From assembly GCA_963277665.1 (NCBI GenBank), contig OY728121.1, forward strand, positions 1,652,096,062-1,652,160,061: a stretch of DNA of 64,000 bases, given 5' to 3'. Source of the stretch: Viscum album (lineage: Eukaryota > Streptophyta > Magnoliopsida > Santalales > Viscaceae). The notes beneath the pieces were generated by a model. The model saw only the letters and a list, made by a program, of their open reading frames with translations. It did no database searches and had not been told where the DNA came from. Made by a program: the position numbers and the translations under genes. Below, one piece after another: positions 11,686 through 22,300 of this stretch; the stretch's first letter is position 1; every line of letters begins with the position of its first letter.

Positions 11686-12159
11686 ATAAATCCATTGGGA
11701 AATCATTTTTGGTCCATAAAATTGGAATGAACTCAAATCATAACTTGAGAAAATAACACATCATACCTCAGGGAGAGGGGGATTCACATCAAAACATTTC
11801 CATCTCTGAGAAGTTCACTGTACTCCTAAATCAAGAAAATGCCTCTGAAAATCATCATTAGGTAATTCCTTTTTCATAATTTACACAACCTATAACTCTA
11901 TAGGCACATACTAAAACATCACATTTCCTTTCTCCACGTTCTCCTTGAAAAATTGATTTTTGATCTCAAGGATTTTTATCCTTGCATGATAGACTAGATT
12001 TTTTAAAGATTTTTATCACTCGAATTATATCAATTAATCAAGTTAGAGAGTTTACTCAAACCCCATAACATTGAGCTGATACTTCATCAGCAAGAATTGT
12101 GTGCATGCTTGAGTGGACGGAATAAACTCATCTTATATGGGGCTCAATGAATGGAAATA
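11686..12159 (-). other. Non-coding spacer between copia pol and the purine tracts
   Basis: No reading frame with a recognisable domain. It links the RNase H end to the purine-tract cluster. Some long copia elements carry an extra env-like frame here; none is visible. Confidence 0.5.
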
Positions 12160-12430
12160 TCATTTCATTCTTATCCAAGAAGTAAAAAATCCACCAAGAT
12201 AGAAGCAACCTTCTAATATTGATTTTCTATCATCTGCATATCCATTCCAATCTGTATATATATATCCTGATTGATCTAAATGATATATTTTAGTATACAT
12301 CAAACCAATGTCCATAGTTCCTTTGATATAATGATGTATTTCTTTCACTACATGCATGTGGATTTCCATGGGATTTATTTGATATCGTGATGACCGATAT
12401 TTTTTAAACACAATATCAGGCATTGTTGCT
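12160..12430 (-). pseudogene. Copia RNase H fragment (end of pol)
   Basis: An open minus-strand segment of 87 codons reads 'MPDIVFKKYRSSRYQINPME', then 'HHYIKGTMDIGLMYTK', 'GYIYTDWNGYADDRKS' and 'CFYLGGFFTSW'. These match, in order, the copia RNase H landmarks Arg-Pro-Asp-Ile, the Tyr-Ile-Lys-Gly-Thr helix, the Asp-x-Asp-Trp-Ala-Gly-x2-Asp-Asp-Arg-Lys-Ser motif and the closing Ser-Trp. The first catalytic Asp region reads Thr-Asp-Trp, with the usual Asp-Ala-Asp shortened. RNase H degrades the RNA strand of the replication hybrid. One of the best preserved fragments in the window. Confidence 0.88.
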
Positions 12431-12639
12431 ATAACGTAAAGTAAAAATCCAAAAAAATTTATTTATTCGTTGATATTATCTACCTTTTCATCATCATGTT
12501 TTTATAATTTCATCCAGATAGAAACCATAGTTTTTATATCCTTGTAATTTTCCATTCCATATCTTTACAGATCTCCCTTGGCCTATTTCGATTTAGAAAT
12601 TAATGTGTCATTCCTTCCTTATGTCACCTGTAAACCATG

Positions 12640-13185
12640 TAAAAATATCTGCTCTCTAATCTTTGATATTTTGAACTCACTTTTCATGGCTTCGGAAAAT
12701 AGTATACACTAAGATTCATCTAATCCAACAAATACTATTTCATTGACATAAACTAGCACCATCATCATCTGATTACATTCATCGGTGATATAGAATTTGT
12801 AATCAACTCCACCATGCTAAAATCATAGATTCCTCAAATACATATCAAGTCCTGAATACCACGCTCTTGGTGTTTATTTGAACTCATATATCACATTCGT
12901 CAACTGAAAAGCATTGTTCTCGTCTTCATGAATGAAAAAACTATCTGGGATCTCAAAATAAACTTATTCTTCCAGATCCTCATTCATTAATGAATATTTG
13001 ACATCCCTCTTGAACAATTTGAAATTACATTACACTGAAATGGACCAGTATAATCCAATTATCTTCAGCCTTGAAATAGTTTCAAATGTTTCATCGACAT
13101 CAATACCCTCTATTTGGTGGTACCCTCTGCACACTAGTCATGCTTCATTTTGAATCACTTCACCATCTTCATTCATATTATTGTA
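12640..13185 (-). pseudogene. Copia reverse transcriptase fragment
   Basis: The minus strand from about 13,170 reads 'LVCRGYHQIEGIDVDETFET', then 'FKLFKRDVKYSLMNEDLEE', 'VYFEIPDSFFIHEDEN' and 'TPRAWYSGLDMYLRNL', and after a frame change 'MMMVLVYVNEIVFVG'. This follows the copia RT exactly: the Lys-Gly-Tyr...Asp-Glu-Thr-Phe motif, the Asp-Val-Lys catalytic strand, the Pro-Arg-Ala-Trp-Tyr motif and the Tyr-Val-Asp-Asp active site. Here the active site reads Tyr-Val-Asn-Glu, so both catalytic aspartates are gone. Several in-frame stops remain where Arg or Gln codons are expected. Confidence 0.87.
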
Positions 13186-13929
13186 AAAAATCCAATTTAA
13201 TCTTGATGAAATTCTTATCGGTCGACCTCAAAATAATATCCCATGTCTGATTCTTCTCAACCTGGTCTCGCTCTTCATTCATATCCTGGACAAATTGTCA
13301 TCTTCAGCTGCATCTACCAAACATTTCTACTATACCTGAGATAAGAAAGATACCTACTATAATGAAATCATTTTTCTTCTTTGAATAGGTGTTTTCTGAT
13401 CACCTATGATTGTTTCCTATCAATTTCAGCATGATTCATTGGCTTCAAAGAAGATACAAAATTGATGTCTTCTATCACATCATCAGTATCTTATTTTGAA
13501 TCATCATCTTCCGCTTATGCTCTTCAAGTGTTTCTTTCCTCCTCATCACTTTCATCAGAAAACTATTCACTCTATTGATGAATATTCTATTCATTATACA
13601 CTTCATTTACATAATTTATCTTAAATAAATCTTACATCCTCTATTTAAATCATTTATTTTCTTTTCTTTTTCCTGAGTAGCCAATGAATAACCTCTCAAC
13701 ACATCCTGACTCAAATTTATTGTGTTTTTCTTTTATAATAATAAAGAAATTAATTAAAAAGATTCAAAAGTAATTCATTGTTTGATTATTTCCTTAGAAA
13801 ATATCATTTTGAGTCTTTCTATCCTACAGATACAACAGATCCCTGTTAGAAATGTAGAACAATGTCAATACTGCTTACTTCCAAAATTTATCTGCTTGTT
13901 ATTTTTCAATAATAATCAATCTGGCCATG
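13186..13929 (-). pseudogene. Copia pol, integrase-RT connection (strongly decayed)
   Basis: Lies between clear integrase (right) and RT (left) blocks on the minus strand. This linker is normally poorly conserved and contains low-complexity acidic sequence. I see stops in all frames and no firm motif; assignment is by position only. Confidence 0.5.
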
Positions 13930-14475
13930 TTGTTGATGATATGATTTTTCCTCTAAGTAACTCCATTCTATAGGGGTTTTCTCACTAAAGATACATGATG
14001 CCTTGTCCCATGTTTCTCGAAATAGTATTCCACCTGACAGTTTGTGAATTCTGTACCATTATCAGTACGAAACTTTAGAATTTCCTCTCCATGAATCCTT
14101 TCATATTCCATCCGATATTATTTTATTCTAATAAACACATCATATTAATGGGAAATGAAAAATACCCATGCCATTTTTCTATAGTAATAACTTATAATAA
14201 TATAATACCTATAACCATCAATGGATCATGGGGAGATAGTTTCACAATCATTAGCATGTAGCAATTCAATCACTCTTATTGAATTCTTTTCCTCTTCATT
14301 ATACACCTTTTTGATGATATTCCCTTGTTGAAAAGAATTTCAGGTATGTGTAAAATCATATGATACATTAGGAAGGTCTCTAGATGCATCACACATCACT
14401 ATATCTTCTAGGGATGGTTGCTGAAGATAACCTAGTTATTTATGCCAAAAAATGTTTTCTTATTATCTAAACAAA
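13930..14475 (-). pseudogene. Copia pre-integrase and integrase core fragment
   Basis: At about 14,440-14,260 the minus strand reads 'LGYLQQPSLEDIV' and then 'NSIRVIELLHANDC', matching the pre-integrase zinc-binding segment and the Glu-Leu-Leu-His-x-Asp-x-Cys-Gly-Pro start of the integrase core. At about 14,080-13,950 it reads 'LKFRTDNGTEFTNCQVEYYF' and 'EKHGTRHHVS', matching the second catalytic Asp block (Ser-Asp-Asn-Gly-Gly-Glu-Phe) and the Glu-His-Gly-Ile-x-His segment, then a stop and 'NGVT*RKNHI', matching Asn-Gly-Val-Ala-Glu-Arg-Lys-Asn, where the catalytic Glu position is now a stop. Integrase inserts the element DNA into the host chromosome. Confidence 0.86.
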
Positions 14476-16270
14476 AACCAAATATCTTCTTCTCCACTTA
14501 CAAGGTAGATATTTCACTTTGTTCTCTTCCCTTTTAGAACTACTAAACCATATATTCCATTAATGATACATGTCCTCTTAGTAAACCTTATAGAATACCT
14601 TATGATACATTGTTGACTGACACTATGAAAATTGTGACTAAGACCTTCTACTATAAAGACATCCTCAATTCTCGTGTCCTTTCCCCCAAACCTAGCCTTT
14701 CCCGACCCAATAATAAATAGTCCTTCATCATTCCCAAATGTGAAAACTCATTTTTTGTTATGTTTTATTCCTATTACAAGATCCTTGTTTCCTCTCAAAT
14801 GAGATGTGCAACCACTATCAATGATACATAATCCAGATTGATCTGATTATTTAAGGGTAATTTACACTACCAATTCCTTCTCATTATTTTTATTTTGGAT
14901 CCATGTAGTTGACATCAATGTCACTGTAGTTTGAAAATATTGTTCTTCCTAATAGTATGATAGTCTAGCTTCATCCTCTAGTACTGCAAAGTGATTTTGT
15001 ATTTTCAACTCACTTGTTGATTCTCTGGTTTTCTGCTTGCAACTTCTTGGGTTCCTATTTAGGACATTCCTATATATGATAGATGTATAGGGTATAGCCA
15101 TGTTCCCAAAACCCTACACCAAAAAAAATTTCCCTCAAATGTTTTTCTATAATATTGAGCTCTATTTTGTTTCAACTGTTTATCGTATTCCATTCTGGAT
15201 ATCTTGGCTATAGAATAAACATTCTTTGAATGTCCCAATTTCCAAAGCAATAACACCTAATATAGGGTGCATTTCTATATGTCAGTTCTACTAAACTAGT
15301 TTCCCCTTGGGATCTATGAGTATTTTTATTCTTCTTCATTCCCAAATCATCCTTCAATCTCAAAACGGGTGCTTGCGGTCTAGCTTCAAATTTACCATAT
15401 TTTTGGTTTTGATCAGGCCCCACAGCAGTCTTATCATCTAAACATGATTGTTCCTTCCATTATACTGGACCTCTATTCATTACATCCAAATTTTCTATCA
15501 TCTTTGTGATCATCTATTCCATTTTCAGATTGGCATTCAAGATTTCACCTTCATCCTTAACATTTCTTTGCAGATTTTCAACTTCTTCTTCATGTTAATC
15601 ATGTTGTATTATTTTTTATTTAGCTCTGTTATTCAAACCATCATTCACCCTTCTCTGTTCTTCAAATCAACGTTTATAATCATCAATCTTTCCTGAATCC
15701 ACTGGCATTGAATACATAGGATTTTCAATTTCATTCATCAACTCAAACTTTTCTTCTTCCTCAAGTTGTGTATAGAATATTGTATCGTGTACCACTTTGT
15801 TGGATTTCATCATTTTTTTCTCTCAAACATCTATCTCCTCCAATGATGCTAATAATTCAGCTTCCATATCGACTCTTCCTTAAACATCTTAATCTTCTTC
15901 ATCAGCGTCGATTTCTTCCTTTTTCTTATAACTAATGACAAATGTGACCAAATAATTTTCTCCATTATATTTTCAGTTCTATATCTCTTGAACCTCTTCA
16001 AAAATAGACGCATCTGAACTGTCAAATTTTTATGAAATAATATTTTTCCTTAAATAAATTTTACTTGAACTATTTGATTCCTTTCATATAGGTTACGGAC
16101 TTCTTCATGGGAATTTTGACTTCATCCACATCATCATCATGGAACACATTATGGATCGTTTCCTCTAGACGTCCATCAATTCCACATCAAAAACATGATT
16201 GTGGATGTTTTCCCTTGAACATTCTTTTTCATCATTGTATATTTGAAGAAAAGAATGACATCACCTCGCA
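14476..16270 (-). pseudogene. Copia gag-pol middle: protease/pre-integrase region, decayed
   Basis: By position this holds the Gag C-terminus, zinc knuckle and protease between the Gag fragment (right) and integrase (left). Only short minus-strand frames survive (for example 15,423-15,059) and I cannot point to a firm Asp-Ser-Gly protease motif. No other feature is seen on the plus strand. Confidence 0.5.
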
Positions 16271-16600
16271 TATTTATTTTACTTCCTGAGAGTCTTTGAT
16301 GGTGAGATTATTCATGGCCCTGAATGGAACATATTTATATTTCCCATTTTCCATAGCATCTTTGTCATCATTTCTCATTTCATTTGATACTAGGCTACTG
16401 TGCAAGATATCCAGTGTCATCTCTTTCAGATCTTTATCTTCCGAAAATAAAACATTCACATTTAACTGAGGTGGAAGTTTCCCTAAGATGTGTTTCATAG
16501 TCTTTTTGTATTTAATTACCTCTCCAAGACCATGCACGTCTTCCATAACAAAATTTACCATATCAAAGAATACATCAACAGACTCATTCGGTTTCATTCA
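16271..16600 (-). pseudogene. Copia Gag fragment (UBN2-type)
   Basis: An open minus-strand segment of about 107 codons reads 'MKPNESVDVFFDMVNFVMED', 'HGLGEVIKYKKTMKHILGKL', 'DKDLKEMTLDILHSSLVSNE' and then Met-Arg. It matches the Gag-polyprotein (UBN2) domain of plant copia elements, with the pattern Glu-Ser-Val/Ile...Phe, Leu-Gly-Glu, Lys-Ile-Leu-x-x-Leu-Pro-x-x-Phe and the closing Asp-Leu-x-x-Leu-Thr-x-x-Glu-Leu-His-x-x-Leu. Gag forms the virus-like particle in which the RNA is copied. A second open segment at 16,815-16,594 covers the expected upstream part but is less clearly matched. Confidence 0.85.
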
Positions 16601-16988
16601 ATGATCTTCATACATGTTCCATAGAACTTGATGCTTTTCCTCTCTGACCTTTGTATCTCCTTTATATATATTAAATAGGTTTTCCCACATAGAATGAAAT
16701 GTTTTTTATGACATAACCATTCCCTAGATAGCATTGGAAAGGGATCCCCATAAATCATTGATTCCCATTGAACATGTATCCATTTCCCTTCTTTCAGCCT
16801 CTCATTACGCACCACTATTGATGTCGACTAAGATATCATGCACTTTTTCTATAAACACATCCATTACCAATGATCAGAAGTAGTGGTTCATCTGATTCTT
16901 CCATAAATAAAAATTATTCCCCTCGATGATCAGAATTCCATTATGATTGGTGACCTCCATTGAGTGAGAAACACAGATATCAACCTTT

Positions 16989-17002
16989 CCCTATGATACC
17001 AA
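16989..17002 (-). other. Primer binding site (initiator Met-tRNA) of the copia element
   Basis: The minus strand reads 'TTGGTATCATAGGG', close to the plant initiator Met-tRNA complement TGGTATCAGAGC. It lies five bases inside the presumed end of the 5' LTR at 17,008, as expected for first-strand priming. It fixes the element orientation as minus. Confidence 0.72.
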
Positions 17003-17007
17003 TTGCT

Positions 17008-18517
17008 TGGTCAACTAGGCTAGATACCCAAAAAAAGGCGTAATCAATTTACGATATATAAAACAATTTCCCCTTTAGATATTTTTTTATTATTAAACAA
17101 ATCTATTTTCGCCCTCCTTCCTGTGGTAGAGTATTATAATATAGTAAATCATGAACATGACACGTCAAATTTACTAGGTTCACCCTCACTAGGAAACATC
17201 CAAGGAGAAACAAAAGTGTTGTGTTGATGTACCAAATAAACAATAAGTTAAATATTATTTACAAGTTCTATATTGACTCACTATCCCTCCAATATTACTT
17301 ACAATCACAATTTTAAAGCTCATTTCTCCCTCAACTGATGTGAGAAAAGATTCTTCAAAATATCCACTCATAGTTTATAGATTTTTAGGTCCTTTAATTA
17401 TCACAGTTGAATGAATCATCCTGTGGGTATAGTTTCTCTATTTAAGTCTAATTTTTAACTACTTATGATTATCCCTTTTACACATAACACATGGAAATAA
17501 CATTTGAAATAATTTTTTAAGGTTCACTGCTTCACAAAAATCCCTATTTTTCAAATCCCAAATAACAAATTATAATGTTCCTACCTCTTTGAAAATAACA
17601 CACCATCTTAGAGAAAAATTCTTCGTAGAGATCACTACATCATATTAAAAACTACTTTTCATAGAACAATTATTCCAAGATATCAAGCCTTCACAGAGGT
17701 CACTACATTCTCAAAGCTCAGAAAATATTTTTCAATGCACACCTCTTTCGCAGAGCTAGATTAGCGGCCACTAATCTCCTTCCATTCACAATGCAAACTA
17801 TTACTACGAGCCTCCTTCGTGATTCAATAGATATATGTTATTCATAAAAACTCTCTATGATTCTATTGGGGTAAATACCTATTTATTGGTGTTTCCCACC
17901 CACTCTAGAACCTTCCATGCCATGTCAATTCCATGGAAGTCCATAATGTACAGCTCTGAAATTTCTGTCGAAATTCACTCTATTTCACAAAGCACTATGG
18001 TAATTTTCAGATCACATATCTCATTATAATCATGTAATGTTCCATAAATTCTATTTCACCACTTCTACAATGCTCTCTGGTAATGATCTTCACTGCTTCA
18101 ATGCTCACTTGCAATCCTCTTCACCTCTTCCATTCACAATGCTTGTTGAAGTTTCATAGCTCATTGTCAACAATATTCATGTCATTGAAAAAACCACTTA
18201 ATAAATCCCATATTTGATAAATTAATGAATTTTCCATATTTTGATGAGATATTCAATGAAATACAATTTTCACAATGCTCACCAAACACCAAATTTGGGA
18301 ACCCAAAATTTTGGAAAACATCAGAAAATGGTGCCACCATGTATCTATTCTTTTTTATACCACCTCCAGATCTTATATTATTTTTTTCATGATTCATTTC
18401 CACCATGGGTTGTTAACAATATCTCTATAACGTGAACATTTACCATGAAAACATTATTTTTCAACAAACACAATCAACTCAAAAATGATGCAATGTTTGT
18501 TTGATATATTTTTTTCA
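17008..18517 (-). repeat. 5' LTR of the copia element
   Basis: Partner of the LTR at 9,728-11,218. It is next to the primer site, so it is the 5' LTR. Its last aligned block is 'caatgtttgtttgatat' near 18,491, matching 'caatgttaccttgagta' near 11,192. Beyond about 18,517 the sequence no longer matches the left LTR flank. Length about 1.51 kb. Confidence 0.82.
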
Positions 18518-18539
18518 ATAAAAAACACTTACCAATTTT

Positions 18540-19215
18540 GTTAAATCATTTCCCAGGGTACTATTTACCACCCATTTCACAATCTTGAAATTAAATATTC
18601 TGACCTTCATTATTCTTTGATTTATTCATACCCATAAATTTTCATCTAGACCTTTTCTTCTTGTCATTGTCAAAGAACAAATTATCATTAGAAAAATCCA
18701 TTTCTACCCTCTTAAAAATTAGAAAAGTCTCACATAATTTTTGAATTCGTGAGATGTAAATTCCCTTTTATATCATTGATTTAGTCCCAAGTAAAACTGA
18801 TTGATTTTTCTATCAATAACCCAAATATGATTTAGAGCATACCATAACAATCTGGTAATGTTTACTTCATACATGACCCCTGAATCCTCTTAATTTTGTT
18901 TCAATTCATGGAATTTATTTTTCATCCTATGTCGAACCACCATAGGAAAATACATTTCCCAGAAAATATTTTTAAATTCTTCCCATTCCAAGGAATAAAT
19001 ATTATCATTGTCTATGATATTCTTGAAAATTTACCACCACTAGTCATCTTAATCTATGAAATGAAAAAATTCATTAAAAAATTCATTATATTGGCACCCA
19101 ATAACATTGAATATATTTTCAAGGTCTTTAGTACATCATTTATCCAAAACTAGGTCAGTAGTTCCACTAAAAGCAGGAGGGTGTAGCCTTATAAAATGTT
19201 TCATTATTTCCATGG
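18540..19215 (-). pseudogene. Ty3/gypsy Gag fragment (outer element, interrupted by copia)
   Basis: The minus strand from about 19,205 reads 'RLHPPAFSGTTDLVLDK', 'DLENIFNVIGCQYNEF', then 'SLEWEEFKNIFWEMYFP', 'VVRHRMKNKFHELKQN' and later 'SHEFKNYVRLF'. This follows the plant gypsy Gag (Retrotrans_gag) domain: Pro-Pro-x-Phe-x-Gly, Trp-x-Glu-Phe-x-x-x-Phe...Tyr-Phe-Pro, and Glu-Phe-x-x-Leu-x-Gln. Several stops and a frame change are present. It is cut off on the left by the copia 5' LTR near 18,517, and the primer site at 19,536 lies upstream at a normal leader distance. Confidence 0.82.
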
Positions 19216-19535
19216 TCATTTATGGTGTCTATGGTCGTTATACTTAATGGATTCCACTGCCCTTTATAGACTTACATAAATTAATCCTTTAATGTTACAA
19301 TCTATTATGTTCGAATTCCCACCATTCCGGGATGTAAATTATTGAATATAGCATCCTCTCAAAGCCTTTCTACTTCAGCTTCCCGTTTTCTTTTTTGGAA
19401 ATATTTTCTAAATAGACATATCATATATTAATAAATTTGGAAATCTCAATATTCATTAATATTTCAATATAAAAATAAGGTAAAACAACTTATAGTATTA
19501 TATTAACATCATCCTAACTGGTAAAATTATCTAAA
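19216..19535 (-). other. 5' leader of the outer gypsy element
   Basis: About 320 bases between the primer site and the start of Gag homology. No domain is recognised and none is expected in a retrotransposon leader. Gag translation would begin near its left end, but the start codon cannot be fixed in this decayed copy. Confidence 0.5.
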
Positions 19536-19552
19536 CCATCCTCTAATACCAA
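19536..19552 (-). other. Primer binding site of the outer gypsy element
   Basis: Minus strand 'TTGGTATTAGAGGATGG' resembles the initiator Met-tRNA complement (TGGTATCAGAGC) with one central change. It sits between the Gag leader (left) and an LTR-family sequence (right). Confidence 0.68.
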
Positions 19553-22300
19553 CTATAATGAATTGAACATAAACATTATATAATCTAATAAATTAATTTA
19601 GAATTAACGTCTTTACATTACTAAAGATATTTTCAGTTTATAGTTTTATAATTTTAGGAAATAATTCATACATATCAACCCATATGAGTAAAAAGTGGAT
19701 AATTCAAGTATAATATCTATTTTTTATAATTCAAAAAATTTAAAAAAACATGAAATCTATTCATTAAAATTCTTGACAACTTTCATCTTCCATTCTCATT
19801 TTCTCATACATATCCTTAAACTTGTGAGAAATATTTTAAGATATGGGATGAGCATAAAAATATTTTGAGGCATATAAATATCTGGAATGGAATCATTTGT
19901 ACAAGAATACATATAAACATAAGTAATCATTTTAAAAGAGACATACTTCTCATCTAATATGTATCATATAGCTACACTGTGAAAACGTGAGATTTCCATA
20001 AAATAAAAAAAATTACATAAATTTAACTTGGTCAGTTACTAACTAAATATTGTTATCGTAATATCTATTGTTTGACTTCTACCCCTCACGTACAACTTAC
20101 ATTGTAACCTTCATAGCTACCTTATGATGTAACACCCATGACTACCTTGTTGTGTAACCATCATAGTTACACTTGAAGTAACCATATGGTTGAACACCAA
20201 CATTAACATAACCAATGAATTGGTGTGAGATCTATGACCCACCCTTTATCATTTGTAATTCCCATGAAAAAAAATGTAATCATAAAAAATGAATACTTAT
20301 ATCATATAAATCATTAAATTTAAAAAATGAATGAAACAAGAAAATAATTTTTAAAGAAAATTCACTAAAAAGATCATATATTTGAACTGAGAGTTGATAA
20401 AAAATAATGGAATATGTGTATACACTCTAAATGCACATAATAAAACATTATATAATCAAAATTAATTTCAAAAGTAATCTTAGTACCACATAATTAATGA
20501 AGTAAATGGTTATCCCAAATAAAGAAAATCTGTTTATGAATTCCCTTATAGCAGGTTCCTCATACATAAAACTTTTTCAAACCACCTTTATAATGGTTTA
20601 AAGAGTTTTATTAATAAATTATAGAACCATATTCTTATTTATAATATCTTATATGTTATTTTCATAACATATATCAACCAATTTATAAACAATATTTTCT
20701 TATTTTAATTTTTTCTTGTGCATTAATTGTATGGTTCATGGTTTAAAGGGTTAGTTTATTATGGATTTTCTTTCCTAAAGGGAGAAAAAATAAAAAATTC
20801 AAATTAATTTCCATTAATGAACATAAAAAATATTAAATGTTCCTATATATCATTATGGTTATATGGTACATGTATGAATCATTAGATAAATAATTTTTTT
20901 TGAATGGTAGTTTATTTGTTGAAAAATTTTATCATTACACAACACTATGGTTTTATTAATTAATATTTTGTATAGACACTGGTATTTAAACATAATAAAA
21001 CATATAATATGTATAATAAAATATTATTTATCCATGTTAATGGTTTTATGACCACCCCTTATGGCGGTAATGTTAATTGAAAACACAACGTACATGAGGT
21101 CGGTAAGTATACCTATTAGAGATGATGTTTTTTATTTCTTATAATAAATAGGAGAGGTGAAGAATTACGAGGATGAATTTTTTCATAAACATGATAAAAT
21201 CCCAGTATATATATGTTAATGGAGTTTTCATTCCACTTAGATATGTGGAGGTGAGGAGAGTATTAAAAATAAAAATAATTGAAAAGAAAATAAAATAAAA
21301 GGAAAGGGGATTTTAACCTCTCTAATTATCTTCAATGAGAACCTCCTAAAGGCCCTTGGATTTTCCATTTAGTTAGCCCAAAAGTTCTTGGATGTGTTTA
21401 AGAGGCTTGGGAATGTTATTGGATTGAAATTAATCAAGATAAAATGTGTCTATATGGGGGGATAAGAGGTGGGGTGGTATTTATAGAGGAGGAGAGTGGT
21501 GTTTTCTCATTGTTATATTCATTAGATTATTAATTTACCACAAGATTAAGAATAATTTAAGAATTTTAAAAAAAATATTAAAATAATGATGATATGTTTG
21601 AGATTATAGTTATTACATAATTCATGAGTAATGGAATAGTATATTTAAGTTATTTTGTATATATACCATAAATCACATTATTTTACTATTCACCAAAAAC
21701 TAAAGTATTTCAAAAAAATCAAAAAAAATCTCCCCAATGTTTTTAAAATGTGTATAATTAAAAAATGAATTCAATTTTTTGATATTAATTTTATAAATAT
21801 GATTATATTTTATTTTTAATTAAAATCACAATATTTTTTTGAAATATAAAAATTTTAAAATTATAACTCATTTTATAACACACAGAAAAATTAATAAATG
21901 TTTCATAAAATTATAATTTATTCCTAAGAAATCAGAAAATATATCAATTTATTCACTAAAAATTAATTTTATGTTATGTTATTAAATTAATTATAAAATT
22001 TTAACTAAATATTTTTGTCTTAAAAAAATTCCATCAATTAATTTATCCTTTAAAAAAGAAATTTTTATTTATAATATCATAGATAACATTTGTATTATAT
22101 TGGACAAATTACTATTCTTAATGGGCATGTTACTATTCCAAAGGTTATGTTACTATTCCATCCATATAATGTTCTCAATTTCAATAAATAACACTTCTTT
22201 AATTATGAATATAAATGAATTTGACCATTTAATTCTAAAAATGAAGGGAAATTATTTTATAAGTACATGGGTTGTTAAAAATTAAACATACCATATTGGT
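19553..22300 (-). repeat. 5' LTR of the outer gypsy element (same family as 25-36 kb chromovirus)
   Basis: Begins right after the primer site. It shares ordered landmarks with the LTRs at 25,061-28,123 and 33,212-36,214. These include 'gatgatgttttttatttc' versus 'gatgatgttttcatttct', a purine-rich block before a TATA box, and near the outer end 'catgttactattccaaagg' versus 'cacattactattacaatgg'. The outer end is approximate. Length about 2.75 kb. Confidence 0.65.
21476..21486 (-). promoter_or_regulatory. TATA box of the outer gypsy 5' LTR
   Basis: Minus strand 'CTATAAATACC'. The two related LTRs have 'CTATAAAAGACC' and 'CTATAAAAACCACC' at the equivalent place, so the promoter position is conserved across three copies. 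Confidence 0.6.

Larger units (their letters stand above)
9728..18517 (-). mobile_element. Near-complete Ty1/copia retrotransposon
   Basis: About 8.8 kb bounded by two diverged direct repeats (LTRs). A primer site lies next to the right LTR, and Gag, integrase, reverse transcriptase and RNase H remnants are in copia order on the minus strand. Integrase before RT identifies Ty1/copia rather than Ty3/gypsy. The LTRs differ at many positions by eye, so the insertion is old. The RT catalytic Asp pair is lost. The flanks suggest it inserted into a gypsy gag. Long LTRs and several extra purine tracts after pol recall long-LTR copia lineages, but I do not assign one. Confidence 0.85.

Noticed and set aside
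16989..17002. tRNA-like sequence as a tRNA gene
   Set aside because: Only the 12-17 bases complementary to a tRNA 3' end are present here and at the other primer sites; no cloverleaf can be formed.
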